In this document: positions 1 through 13,268 of the stretch, in pieces
Layout: every line of letters starts with the position of its first letter
Numbering within the stretch: position 1 is the stretch's first letter
Source of the DNA: Rhynchosporium graminicola
Lineage: Eukaryota; Ascomycota; Leotiomycetes; Helotiales; Ploettnerulaceae
Assembly: GCA_900074885.1 (NCBI GenBank)
Contig: FJUW01000024.1
Location: forward strand, 310,001 to 374,000
Direction: 5' to 3'
DNA: 64,000 bases
Made by a program: the position numbers and the translations under genes
Notes under the pieces: generated by a model
What the model saw: the letters and a program-made list of their open reading frames with translations, nothing else
Database searches by the model: none
Told to the model about the DNA's origin: nothing

Positions 1-2199
1 GGTAATGCTTATTTTTCATTCTAAGCAATCTGCGATCAGATTCAGTCTATCAGACGGGAACATCATATTCTGCATCTTGGCTCTGTACCTTGTCTGTGAA
101 CCTGTGAACCGGTCCGCACCGAGCAACCTGGCCGCGTATCTTCAGGTGAGGCTCACGACTATATATAAACATAGACTACTTGATTTCGCAGGCACAACGG
201 CTTACCCATCTCCTGTAAGACGGATAATCTGCCTATCACCCGACTGGAATCTCTCAACGATCTGAATGCAGACAACTTCAGCTGGATATGTTTTCTGAGC
301 GTCTATATTGATATCATATAACTCACGCTATTGAAGATCATAACCTCTGAGATAAATTGCAGTTTTCGAACAGTGTGAAAATACGTGGTAGTCAGGCCGC
401 CATGTTGAGACAACCCAAATAAACTCATTTCTCGCCTACTTACGAGATTACATCACTGCCTGTACTCCGATCAGCACGATAATGACGGCTTGACCAAACC
501 AATAGATCGGTACTGGAAGAAAGTACAGAGAAATCAGCTGTAGACTTTCGGGATAGCCGACATGTGATTCATCGCTCGCTTTCTTCCGCTGCGGCTGGAA
601 TTTTCTTCGTTTTGTGCACCGTACGTGGCTGAGATTAGCTGGCTCTGGAGAAAAGTGCATAAACAGAGGTCCTGCCTGCACTTACCCAATTCCAGAAAAC
701 TTCAGAAATCCTGTTCTATGGGCCTTTATAATAAGTTATCACAGTACGATTTTTCTTTGAACGAGTAGTGATGATATCTGCTATGGTTGGTTCTTAGTCT
801 TTCTTTGTTTTGTCGCCCTCGCGTATTGAACAAGCTACCTAGAGGGAACACGCTCCACCCTGAGAAAAAACGGTGGACGATGTTGACCAAGGCTATACAC
901 AGACTCATCGAAGTTATGATTGCCTCGGCTCCGAAAATCAAAGAAGATCTACATCTCAAGATTAAATTTTGTACTTGATGTCTTACTCTATTTCTTAGTG
1001 TACTATATCTGTCAATCTTGTGACTTTTTACCTCTCGTTGTGTGTTTGGGGAAAATGGAAGTTTTATTAACCTTCGGCTTCAGCGTGCTTGTTTGCTTGT
1101 CAAAATCGGTCACCTGTCTCTTCAGTGGAGAGACAGGGCCGCGGAGCTAGCTACTTTATCCAACCGACTGACTGGCTTTGCCTATCTGCCACTCAAGATC
1201 GCAAATAATCAACCCAAGGTACCGAGCGATTCGAATTTTCATCTCTATAATCATCCAGCTTTTTATCGTAGTCATGGTCAATACACCCACTACTCTATCC
1301 ATCTTTCCCATCCTCAAGCTCCCGATTACCATCATAAATGCTACTATCGGATGCGAAGTCAAAAATTTTTAGCTCATCCTACTTTGTTCAATAATTAATC
1401 ACCTTCTCCAAACAACTATCCCGTTCGAAACTCGCATCCATACATCACTTCCGCTATCAATTCAGCTATCACAAGCCTTACAGGCAACAAGACCAGACAC
1501 AGCATTCGACAGAACAGCGCGTAATAACGATAATCTCCTCGCATCGCTAGCCCGGTCGAGGTGCTAACTGATGACCTTTACATCTTGATACAGAAATGAG
1601 AGGTTTTCGATAAGAAGAAGATAATTTTCGCGGCTCGGTTAGGTTCGGTTGAGGAGTCTGTGAGTGGCGAAAGATGGCGTTTGGGGAATGTCCGGGGTGG
1701 TTGGAAGGAAGGGCTGAGAGAATGGAGGCTGATTGCAGGGCTGACTGACCGGGTTGGAAAGTACGGGAAATGAAATGGAATCTATTCGTATTGTGGGGGA
1801 GGGAAGACAGATGATTCCAGTATATGCCTGACTGGGTTACCGCCTGGTAGGCTACATGAGAGAGACAGCGCTAGTGGAACAGAAGGCTATGATTGAGAAA
1901 CAGAAACATCAGTTAAAGGTAGTCAAAAGGTTTTTCTTATTGATCTACATATTCCTGTAAATGGAGCTGTATTGTCGAACAGGCTGTAGATATTAAAGCC
2001 TCTTTGCTACTTGAAGGAAGACCATACTCTGGGGTATACGCATCTGTATCCATCATTTCTTTCCTGCAACCACCAATGCCGATCCATCATTGCTACCTCA
2101 TTACATCTGTTCCTGCTAATTAAAAATATCCAAAGCACCATCGCACTTCATCTCAGATACGAATCCGTTGTCTTCTCTTACTCGTGCAAAACAGGCCAT
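1..2199. other. Intergenic, no supported gene
   Basis: Open frames here are short (under 120 codons), many lack an ATG, and none shows a domain I recognise. A minus frame at 448-681 ends in a hydrophobic stretch that could be the tail of a membrane protein, but it has no upstream exon that I could join to it. The stretch at 1200-1500 is pyrimidine-rich. I see nothing else to annotate. Confidence 0.5.
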
Positions 2200-4689
2200 C
2201 TATGCATCAAGTAAATCATCTTCACTCTGAGCTTTCTCAATAAGTGGCGGTGGCTTAGCCAGCCCTTTCTTTCTGAGAATCGTAGTCTTGAGGAAGTAAG
2301 GTAGCTGCACTTTCAATTCGTAGCCCAGGAACTTGCTGGTCGGCAGTGAGAAGACCTCTGTAGAATTTGTTAGTGGCCTGGGATGACTGTTCAGAAAGGT
2401 GTAAACAGGTCAGCTTACGATCAATCTCTTCCAGTGTGAGTTGTTTCGTTTCTCGAACGAATGCGAATATCATGAACCATGCTATTAGGTTGAGACCAGC
2501 ATAGAAACCGACTAGGGAAATGTCAGTGCTCGTTCAATTCGATCTTTTTGGTAGAGGTAATAGTATTCTGGAACTCGGGGGTGGCTTACATGCACCGGTT
2601 GGCGTCATAACGTGATTCATACGGGGGAATGTCAAACTGAGAATGCCAGCTGTACAAGATTAGCAGAATCCTCTTCCACAATTAGAGGCTGATCTCACCG
2701 AAGGTATTGTTGATGCAAACAGCCCAAGCCATGCCTTGCTCACGCTGGATTGTTGGGAAAACTTCGGCCGAGTACTGGAAGGCCACAGGCCCTTCACCCA
2801 TGGCTTCAATGTGTTAGTGTTTTCCTGCCACTGTTGGGACTGTAAGGGGTAACGCTTACAATATGCAATTGTGAAGAGGTAAACGAATCTACAGATATCA
2901 TTGTTAGTATACGATTCGAGACAGAGCTTCTTCATCCACCATATCGTATCCTCGTTATCAGCGATCTGGAAGGACTTACAGAACGACGGGGCCGATCTGC
3001 GCACCGCGACTAACACCTGGTTTGTCCACGTTGAGAAGAGAGAGACCAGCAGCCAGTAGAAAGATACACATAAGGGGGAATGTCTGGAAAAATCGTCAGC
3101 CATATCTCAAATGGAGATCGGAAGTAACATACATATAAACAAAGTTTTCTTCGTCCCTTGGTGTCAATCAGGAATAGAGTTGGGATCGTGAAAATAACCT
3201 GAACAGCTCCGTATCCAAGAGAAGCATACAAAGCTTCGGTCTCGGTGTAGCCGGCTCTGACGAAAATACTTGAACTGTAGAAAGAAATTACTTTGATTGT
3301 CAGCAGGGGGTTCACGGAGGGTGAGGGCAACTCACTATTGATACCACACATCTGCTGGGCAAGCATGACAGTTGAGGCACCATAATTAGATCGTCTAATT
3401 CTGGGAATTCGGAAGCAGTCCGCCATACGTGCAAAGTATCCAAGACCTCCCCCAACCTTCAACTCTTCCTCATAGATGATGAAGGAATAGTAAAAGTCTC
3501 TAGCACCAATGATGGGGTGAGCACGAAGCTTTGACATGGACTCAAACCCCTTGGCAATCTTGCCTTTCTTCATAAGCCATCTGGGTGATTCGGGACAGAA
3601 CCAGATTCCAGCGCCGAGGATGAAAGATGGAATAAAAGCAGAGCCAAGTTGTAGACGCCAGGCAATTTTTCCGGTGTCCTTGACAATGACGTTGGCCGCA
3701 AACCCCAAAAAGATACCTTCGATCGCAGTTAGCAATCGCCATCGATATCACATCACGTAGACCTACCAGCAACAACCCAAAGTTGCCAAAACATGACCAA
3801 AGCTCCACGAATACGTGCAGGAGCCATTTCTGCCGAATAGATGGGAACGGTAGCGTTCTTCGCGCCTATGCCGATACCCATCACGAACCGCGCAGCGAAT
3901 AATCCTTGCCAACTTCTTGCGAATGCCGATCCAATTGGGGTAGCAGTGAGACAGAGAGCAGTGAGGAAGATCTCTCCTCGTCGACCTAGGTAGTAATTGA
4001 GAGGATCAACAATAAAGGCGCCACTATAAACCATCAGCATACGAGTCTACGCATAATTGCTGTCTCGACTTACATCAGACCAGCAGTCAAGAAAATGATT
4101 GAGTTGACAAGTCCTACAATCCACTCATCTCGTCCTCCACCATTGATACCAAACTCCTCGGGAAAGGACAAATTGGCACCGTTGGAACCAGTTTGATCCC
4201 AACCTTGAGTAGCTGCGCCCACGGCGCAGAGCGAGATCGAGTACCATAGCATTTTCGAGTTGAACCATTTGTGATCTCTCTCGTAATTCAGCGCGGCGCG
4301 CTCGTCATCTAGGAGCTCGTTGACCATCTCAAACCTTTCCGGGTCGCGAGCGACGAGGGCGGCACGACCAAAGAGGTCGCTCTTGTCCTGCATCCCATAC
4401 TTCTGGGCGAAAGCTTGGGCATTGGCATAAGTCTCTTCTTTTGTGAAGCGCTATGAAGGTGGAGAATCAGCAAGTGTGGACTCACAAGCGGAAGACAAGA
4501 TGATTGGCATTGCTTGTAGAGGCTTGAACTTACTTTCAATGGATTCTCAACAATGTTGAGTGCAACCGACTTGCGACGTCCAGTGCCATCAATTGGCTGA
4601 CTGTAAGGATGCGAAGATGGCTTCTCGCCTTCTAGGTGAGAAGTTTTGACGGTATCACCCGCGTCTGTAGAGGATATCTTTTCAGACAT
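2200..4689 (-). CDS. MFS sugar transporter (fungal sugar/inositol porter type)
   Basis: Plasma-membrane sugar uptake protein of the major facilitator superfamily. I model 11 exons: 4534-4689, 4074-4450, 3767-4023, 3336-3716, 3133-3290, 2980-3083, 2860-2888, 2699-2803, 2590-2649, 2419-2511 and 2200-2357. They sum to 1878 nt, or 625 residues. Family marks are PESPRWL (305-311) after TM6, QQMCGIN ending near residue 390, the DTKGRR loop, and a [13 protein letters not shown] ending in place of the usual PETK motif. The N-terminal ~80 residues are hydrophilic, as in the long-tailed fungal subgroup. The true stop lies 55 bp beyond the end of the 2255-2473 open frame, because the last intron (2358-2418) changes frame and restores a conserved tail starting [10 protein letters not shown]. 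Ten introns and a 29-nt exon 7 are unusual for this family. Substrate cannot be told from sequence. Start is the ATG at 4689. Confidence 0.9.
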
Positions 4690-7600
4690 GGTGAGTTCGA
4701 TTCTTATTATTGCGGTATATCGCTTTTAAAGTGGAATGAACACGACCCCACCAGATGTATAACCAAGGCTTGGAAAATGTGAAAGACGAGTACTAGTAGA
4801 GAGGGGAGAGGCGCCCAACATATATCTGTTATTGAGGAGGGAGGAGGGAGGCGATCAAGAGGAGATTATGAGTAAAGAAAAACTTGGGCACCCACTCTTG
4901 ACTCTGTATACGATCCGAGTTGGTCTGGATGCTCTTGTCCTCCTCGGGAATCGTTCACGTCATCCTGGCGGGAAGTCAGGAGGAGTAATAGAGTTATAGT
5001 TCAACTGCCCTATCGAACCTATCTCGTGTCAGGCCAAGGAGCTGCCCAGGAGGAGGACCCCCGCAGTCCCCCAGGATCCGTGCAGCCAACTACTGGTCAA
5101 TGCAGTAGCGATCAACAGATCGGCACCTCGCTAAGAGAATCCGTCATCTGAAGCCAACCGAGCCGAGCTGCCAAGGCTGCCAAGGATCTCGGGGTATGGG
5201 GGCGGGTTGATAGCTGGAAGGAAGGAAGGGGAGGACGATAGTTGCCATCTGCGGAATACCGACTGTGTTTGAGATCCATAAAATCCAAGGGGAACTTGGA
5301 GAAAGCAGGCGTTTGATCTACGAGGGTTGAAGGAAGAGTTGAAAGTGGTGTAATGATACTGTAGTGAACAGCACCTAATGTTCTGCGATTACTAAATCAA
5401 GTAAATGGTCAGACCATTGATATCTGGTTGGCTGAAGCTGAAATGATAGGCATGCATATGATCTCCAGAAGCTCCTGCAATGATTGTTGCGACGCAGAAA
5501 TTTACTACTCTACCATGCTGTCAGATGTACCTATCGTCCGTCTTACCGGTGTGATACGAACCTTTCCAATCAATTTCGGTGCCCGATGCCAGATCCCGCT
5601 GTGCCACAGGCCTAATTAATGAAGGGATCCACAAGGCAACTTAATGTGAGTCTGTACCGGCCGTTTGTATCCAATGCCTCGGAATTTCTGAAACATTATC
5701 TGCATTGCCTCAAGTGACCAAATTGTAGCATTTTCACGTACCTTCCGCTATGGCAGACACGACCCTATCTTGACCTCCTCGTAAGACAGATCTCGTAGTA
5801 TCAAGCAAGAAGACTATTTCCGTAATCTACAAGGCTTCAACGACGCCTTGATCGATCGGGCGATGATTTAGTCTTTTCGCTCTTACACTTCCTTCTTTTA
5901 AAATTACAGCTGTGTGAATAACCTCATATTTGGGTTGGACACATTGAGGAAGATTAGCAAGCCGTAGGCAGGGCGCGGAAGTTCAGTCAGTGTGTCCGAA
6001 CCCTTCTAGCAGCCCGGGAACCCCGGGTTGTCACATTGGAAAATCTCCGCTGATATCGTCATAGCTTTCTCTATCATATGTCTCGGGAGGCTTGCGTCCA
6101 TCATTTTGTAGCCCAAATCCCTCGTGCATTCTCCTGAACTCCGAATTCAATTATGGATCGCAATCATTAACCCGAAGTTCTATGTATCCAGACTCTCCAG
6201 AATGCGCAAGTTATTCCCTGTTCCGTCCAATGGAATTTGAAGAACTAGATTTCTCTCATTAAACTGGATTGAGTGCCGCGCATGTCAGCACTATAACTGA
6301 CGTGATCTTCCACCTTTAGACTCTCACGTTACGTTGTCTCAGGGCTGTCGAAGTTTCATCCCGGGCGCTTTCCCCATACTCCAATTTTAGTCCAGCATCC
6401 TGGATCGCAGATATGGAGTGGATCGATCATTTACACGGTATCTACGAATATAACACGTGCACTTAATCTTTGGCCTAGCCACGCGAATTTATTCGACTTT
6501 GGCCACAATTCTTGAAAATGTTACTGAGTGATACACCCCGACCACCTCTAGATAAGGATACAGTTTCATCATATTAAGCGCCATATGTTGAAATATATGT
6601 ATATCTAGAACGAACGACTCAACAAGTATAACATTGTTCGTAGTGCCGATGAAAATTGAAATCCTTACTCCGTACATCAGTCACAGAGGCAGGGCATTCG
6701 GATAAAGTATACGCGGAGATCAGTTATTACACTGTCAGATTCGAGTTGTAAATTACTTTCCAAAAGATATACAGAATTCCCAAAAAAGAGTATTGAACAT
6801 AATCAAATCTGGCTTTTGACAGCATAACATAACTTATGACGCGTACGGCAGTTAGGTACTGACGCAAATTTGCCGAACTTTGATTTAGGTTCGCTCAAAA
6901 GTGACCAAATTTAATAGTGCGTCTGATACCCTAGGTACTGCTATATGTCATCCGAGCATCCGAATCGAAGCATCACTGTACAGTTGGAGATGTGCGGAAG
7001 ACTCCACGAACACAGTGATCGTTAATGGCTGAAGTATAGCACTCGCTGAGGAGGAGAAGCCATTAGTATTATTTTTGCCCTGGAGCTGGATTCACTTCAG
7101 TTTAGTCACTCATGGCTTAAAAGTATCTCCTTGGCAACAGATCTCGCTTGGGAGTCAACACGTTGTATGTAGTATTGCTGGTTTGAAACATATTTTTCGG
7201 GCCTAAAGTCCTTGCAGCTGAATACTATCCGACGCTATCGGTCAGGGGAAGTTCTCAATTCTTCGCTATGGTTCATAACCTCCAGTCGTTCATTACTACA
7301 CACTCATCACAGTTCTTGCGAATTCCAACTGTCACATTATTAGCAGGTATTTGTACACTGTTCGCGATCCTCCTCTCGCGGCCATCAGAAAGGATGCTTT
7401 CTAGATTTTTTATTCACTAGATGTCACGAACATAATCTCTTGCGATATGGATTTTCGATTTTCATGTGTAGATAAGATCCCTTTACTCGACACGTCCACG
7501 TGTGATTTTACACACTGGACTACATCCACACGTGTGCATTCAGATGATAATGTACTTCCATTACCTCTTCGTCTCCGTGATAAATAGTTTGGGAATTGTA

Positions 7601-10600
7601 TTTGAGATACTATGATATCACTTAAATGATAAACTTTCAATTTCAACTACTCACACTCAATACCACTTGTACTAAATGAGCTTCTCCGACCTTGCGACAG
7701 ATATCCAACTTAGGAGATTTCAGAAGCTTTCGACATTCCAGTGCGAATCGACTTCAGTGAATCGTTGGAGAAAAATACCTCTTACTGCCGCTTGTCCTCT
7801 GTGGCCCCATAGGCTCCATCCAGCTATCTTCCCTGCCAGCAGAATACTACACAACGAGGGAACTCCGCTGCCGTATTCTGGTAGCCTGTTTTCGATTCCC
7901 AGAGTATGCTCGCGTAACAAAGAGGCATCGCCCAAATTGAACATCGAGATATTCTTCACTACATAGCAGCTCATCCCAATCATATTCGCTAAATTTGTAT
8001 TGATATACGGACCCTACCTTTCAAGGCTATTTATAAATGTCTCGACGAATTTCTTCCGAATATCCATAACTCCCTTCTAACCCTGGTAATACGAATTTCA
8101 CATCTACTCTCGGCTGAGTAAAAGCTGAAAGCTATCCGAGAGACTCGATCTGATCTTCGAATCTCCAAGTTTTCCGACCCTAGGAAGCTGGGAAGCAATG
8201 AGGAGGGAGTGCAAATATCGAATGAATTTAATACATACCTGATTTTATTCGTTCCCTCGGTGGAGTTTGTCATAATCTATAAGGAGTTGCCGGATATTCT
8301 CCAAAAAAAAAAAGAAGACGAAATTGAGAGGTCGCACGCCTCAGCATGAATTGTGACGATCACATGGCTCAGGAAGCCAGTCTAGAACATATCTACGGAT
8401 CGCATTGGATGAGGAACTGGCGATGATCGTATTGTATGGGCCAGCCTAGAGTTTCGAGATCAAGAAGGAAAGGCGGAGCACTGGGAAGGAAGTTTGGGGG
8501 GAGATACAGTGTGAAAAGAAGCTGTCTTGTGGATACTGTATGTGAATAGTGGCGCTTCCGGAACTTGTGCAGACTTCAGTTGCTCGTCACAGTAATCATA
8601 ATGGTGGATGTAAAATCTGCCATCGGTTGATGTTATCTGTGAAGACGACGTCTAGTCCCAAGCGACATCAGGAATCGGGACAAGAACTATAGAATTTACG
8701 GTTAAGCCTGACTAATGCCGATGAACGAACGTCTACGCACCTTAGAGAGACAGAGACAGGTACTATTAGCCATTTTCGTATCCTAAAGCTTCCTTTCTTT
8801 GATGCGCAGATACCTCGATTCATCTCCTCGGCAATTTTATCTCGCTCGGACGTAAACATCGTTTTCGAAAATGGGATTGGGAGCCTCCGATGTCCTGGGA
8901 CATAAGATTAGGACAATTCTAGATTAATACAACTTCAACAGTAGCATATCTTGCATTATCTCCAGCATAAGAAGATCACTAAATCGCAGTAAACACAATT
9001 CCTTTAGAGTTATGTTCTTCCCAGAAACGAACGGAACGCTAGTATTCATAGTTCACGATCCTCTTCTCAAGCCCGGCGACAGGTAGTACACGTTGACTAT
9101 CAGACTATCCAACCAGCCAGGCTTTCAAATTTCTATTTATCCTTCAGACGTACGAAAATCAACGACTTTCATATCTCAATCTTTCCCTCGTTTCAGTCAC
9201 CAGGATCTCAACCAAACCAGACCAGACCAGACTAGATCAAACTACACCAAGCAAGCAAGAATTCACACTCAATAAATCTTCACATCCATGACATCCATCT
9301 CGGCAATTTCAAACTTTAATACCGTCATATTCCAAGATCCCTCTCTGTACAAGCTTTCAAGGCCCCATTACGCATGCTGCATATCACAGCAAACAATTTC
9401 CTCATCAATACCCCGCTCAATACCTCCTCCTCACCTCCTCGCCTCCCGCTCTTCTACTCAATTCCCCAACCTGCCTCTCAATTCCCTCTCAACCTCCCTT
9501 TCCTTCCAGACCCTCAATCACGAACTCCAATCTCATCCGCGATATTTACATTAATCCAGAAACGGAATCTTTCCTACTTCTAAAGAAAAAGCAAAAGAAC
9601 AAAAAAAAAACCCCCGAAAGAAAAAGAACCCACAAGGCAAAAGCAGGCTGACGCGAATCGTGCCAATGGGAATACAAGGCTTGAAGGGTTGACAGATACA
9701 ACAACAACCTCGTATAACCGTCTGCAGCATGAAAAAAAGCAGTTCCTACCCTTCCTCCCATTTCACCATTCATGTACCTCATGAAATCTTCTCCAATCAC
9801 TCACTCCATACACTCATCTAACACTTAACTTGCTATTCAAAAAAAACAAAAGAGAAATCAAAATAACAACACCTCATTCTCTCAACCCATGGAATGACGT
9901 TCTCGTGCTCCCTCAAAGCAACACCACTTCCCACGCGTAGAACAACAGACCCCAAGCTATGCACATACATCATGCATGTCATGACAAGCTCTGGAGCTTG
10001 AGCTCAACCTCCTCACCCGCCTACCTACCTAGTAAAATTTCTTTCTTCAACCTGTACCTTATCCCTTACAATAACTTAGGCTGTGAATACAGCCTACAGG
10101 CAAATCGCTTACCTAGGTATCTAACGAAAAGGAAGGAAGGATATTCAACTGGCTGACCCGAGGGTTGAACCCGTTATCGCACTCGCGCTCGCGGGACGGG
10201 TAAAGGAAGCGAGGTTCCTTCCTTCCTTCCTGTCTTACTTCTTTCTGTCCTGTGTCCTGACTCTGAGCGATGGGACGAGCGTCACGAGAAAGCATGATGC
10301 TAGGGTACTGTTATCAAGATGTAGCGAGCAAGTGAGTGATTTTTTTCCCTTTCTGTTCCCCCAGAAAGCGGATTGATTGTGGCCTTGATACCTTCAGCGA
10401 AATAAAGAAAAACATCACCCGGGGACCCGGATTAAGAAGACTAGTTATAATATTTCAAAAGACGTTTCATTTCATTTTTATTTCTCAATCTTTTTCGAGA
10501 GAGCACGAGATGTCAGATGAGAATGATGAGGCGAGAAAGAGATGGCAGGCAGTATGATGAGAGTGATATCTTGTAAAAATGCAGTACGAAAAACAAGGCT

Positions 10601-10923
10601 TCAAGTGCTCATCAAGAATCGGAAATGGGGCTCTAACCGCACAAAAGTATATGGGATATATGTAAAACAGAACTCGAGAGTAAAGCCAGAAAAAACATAT
10701 CTATATCTACCTCTCTTGAGATGTCTAGCGTCGATGGCATGTAATGAAAACACAATGCAATCGATCAAAGATGGCCATTCCAAACTTTCCGTTCGTGCAA
10801 GCGGCGCAATGTGGACGCAAATACTAATACACACATACGTAAACATTGGTAGAAATACAGTGCCAACCGTAGCTGATTACAACACATCCACAACATCAAT
10901 CAATCATATCCACCTGTTCCTCT
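4690..10923. other. 6.2 kb gene-poor spacer
   Basis: No open frame here has a recognisable domain or joinable splice sites. The first ~700 bp is the transporter promoter. From about 9400 to 9560 the plus strand is a strongly C/T-rich tract, the composition seen at many ascomycete promoters and 5' leaders. It is preceded by a short CCAGA tandem repeat near 9215-9235 and followed by A-rich runs near 9580-9630 and 9840, but no coding frame follows it. A noncoding transcript is possible and is not demonstrated. The stretch from 10340 to 10923 is the 3' side of the RA-PH gene. Confidence 0.45.
4746..5074 (-). promoter_or_regulatory. CreA/Cre1-like sites upstream of the sugar transporter
   Basis: Three matches to the SYGGRG carbon-catabolite repressor consensus lie upstream of the transporter start: 4746-4751 (GTGGGG on the minus strand), 5059-5064 (GCGGGG) and 5069-5074 (CTGGGG). 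The last two are 4 bp apart, and paired sites are the arrangement known to matter for CreA. The motif is short and common, so this is an inference from spacing and from the type of gene. Confidence 0.35.
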
Positions 10924-13268
10924 TCACTCACCAGCAACCAACCCCCCCTTAATAAAAGCCCCCCCACTCGTCTGGGGCCTCCTGCTTGTCTCCCTCCTAA
11001 ACACGGTCCCAGTCCTCGGAATATCCACCATCGGATTATCCGGCGTCGTAGCAATCTCAACCAGGGGTACGCCCTCTATTGGCGCAACACCATGACCCTT
11101 TCCCTTCCGATCCCATTGTGGCGCTTCTTGGAATTGAGGCGTAAAATCTAAGAGCGGTTTGGGGGGTTTGGTGCTGGCATTGCGTTGGAGATCGCTGTTG
11201 CTGTTGGTTGTGGTGCCTCCTGAGGTTTGGGGTCGCTTGGAGGTTCGTGTGGATTTTACAGAGAGAGAGCGGTGGTGCCCGCCTGGACCATTAGACAGAG
11301 ATGGGCCTTCGATGAACGGACTAGCTTTCTCATCGCGGTCTTTTTGAGTTTTGAGTCTTTGCGAATAAGTGCGTCCCAGAAGGCCAGAAGACGCGAATTC
11401 CTCTTCGGCTTCAGGGGGTAAATTGTACGCTACGGGCGGTGGATGGCGGCGTGTTTCTCGTTGTGGAGAGCGCGGAGGTAGAGAGACTCTATTACGTAGG
11501 TGGAAGGGGATTTGGCGCGGCATGTTCTCTTCTTCGGAGTCATACTCGTCGGCATTGGGGCTTGATCTATTGGGATCTAAAACGGGTTGGAAAGAACCGA
11601 TTGTGTAGGGGTTTGGGTCGACGGAGACTTTGAGGGCGTGACCTTGTCCGTTTCCACGGGTTCTTGGCCGTTCGCGGCCGGTTATATCTTTGATATTTCT
11701 GGTTTCAGGTTTCTTGCCTTCGCCCATTTTGTTTACTAAGTACCAGCTTCGCCAGTTCTGGACTGCGTCGTAGAAGTTTTCTGCTAGATTCAGGTCATCG
11801 GTGCTGAAGAAATGGACGAAGTTCTCGGTGCTGAGAAACATGGTGGTTTTCTGCTGACTTTTGACGGCGTAACAATGTTTCTTCGGGGGTTTGAGAACTT
11901 TTCGTGTTTGTTGGGGTGTGGGGGTGTATATGTCGAAGTCAGATAAATGGCATATGCTCAACACGTCTTTATCTGACATTTTTGCTCCAGGCTTTTTAGA
12001 CGTATAAATTTGACCGGACGATGTCAAGGTTACGTATCGCTTATTCCACTTTCCGGGTTTTTGTGAATGGTATAGTAGAACTGTGACGTTTCCTGGTGAT
12101 TCTTTCGGAACCGAAGATGCCTCGAGATCTTTGTCAAAATTTGGAGAATCTGAATTGGCAAGTAGTAAAGCGTTCTGAGTGTCTCGATCCCAAGAATTCA
12201 TAATATCTCGGATGTGCTCGTACCGCCGCACTCTTCGCTCTAGACCTAGCTGGGTATATGATTCAAGTAGAATGGCTGTAGACGGAATGATATTTTGAGA
12301 CATAATATTGGCGGACGAATATATGATATCGACGGGCGTGGTCTCGGGTATAATTGGAAGATTGATTGAGGATTGTTTGCACCGCACAAGAACTCTCTAC
12401 GAAAAGTCAGAAATTGCCCCATGATAAACAAAAGCACTCTCACCCGTTCTCCGGCATTGGAAGCAGATATCGGCGCATCCGTCTGAGGCACAATCCCACC
12501 ACCACCTTGCTCAATTCCCCTGGGTCCACCAGTACTTCTTGCTGGCTCGGTGCTCCTCGATTTTGACATAGACATTAAAGTCGACCCAGATCCACTTCCA
12601 GCAGTTGTAGGAGGTGTAGTCCTCGTCGCCGCTCTATTCCTCGAGAAAAATGAGAATTTCTCTCTCTTAGGACTCATTACAGGCATTAGAGGTGGAGGTG
12701 CAGCATCCAATTCAGCTTCCAGCCGCGCCAAATCTTTGCGCTTTTGTTCTGCCAGCAGTTTCTCGGGCTCTTCGCCTGCCATCCTCTGAAGTTCCTCCTC
12801 TCTGCCCCGCTGTTGTCTCAGTCGTTCCTGTTCGACCTTTGCTTCTTGGACTTTGCGTTGCTGTTCTTCGCGTTCTTGGAATTCCTTGACTCTGCGGCGC
12901 ATGCGCTCCTCTTCAGTTTCACAGTATCGTGCTTCGGACCTGCCAGTATTTTCTCCATCTCGGCCTGTCTCTTTATTGTTCACTGGCTCCGTGGCCCGCC
13001 TCGTAATATCTCTGCCGTTTTCAATATCTGGATTGTGCGCCCTGGGGAGAGCTGGCACGGGAGGGTTTAAGGAGTCGATAGTGTGCGCAGATTTCGAGGG
13101 TACTGAGCGCCGATACCTGGACATGCTTTTCGTGCGGGAGAAATCATTGTTGGGTTTCTGTACCGGTACAGTTCCTGGTTCTTGCTCGGGCTTGACAACC
13201 TGGCGTCTGTATCTCGAATATTTTGGGGGCGGGGTTGACGAGACTGGCTCTTTGTCGTCCAACATCAT
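10924..13268 (-). CDS. Ras-association and PH domain adaptor protein
   Basis: Predicted signalling adaptor of 765 residues, from exons 12444-13268 and 10924-12396 with a 47-bp intron (12397-12443). The first exon encodes a low-complexity N-terminus and a charged coiled coil at about residues 118-187 (runs of E, R, Q and K). Residues ~276-368 resemble a Ras-association fold. They are followed by a PH domain at ~378-500, with GKWNKRYVTL at the start and a conserved tryptophan in NWRSWYL near the end. The C-terminal third is disordered, rich in Ser, Pro and Arg. The RA-then-PH order recalls the metazoan MIG-10/RIAM/lamellipodin family and its fungal relatives, which link small GTPases to membrane and actin at growth sites. 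That role is inferred here from architecture. Start is the first of two tandem ATG codons at 13268. Confidence 0.82.

Noticed and set aside
5428..5619. Short open frame downstream of the paired CreA-like sites
   Set aside because: 63 codons, no domain, no spliceable neighbours.
9288..9583. Two overlapping Ser/Pro/Leu-rich frames
   Set aside because: Low-complexity translation of a C/T-rich tract, so coding is not supported.
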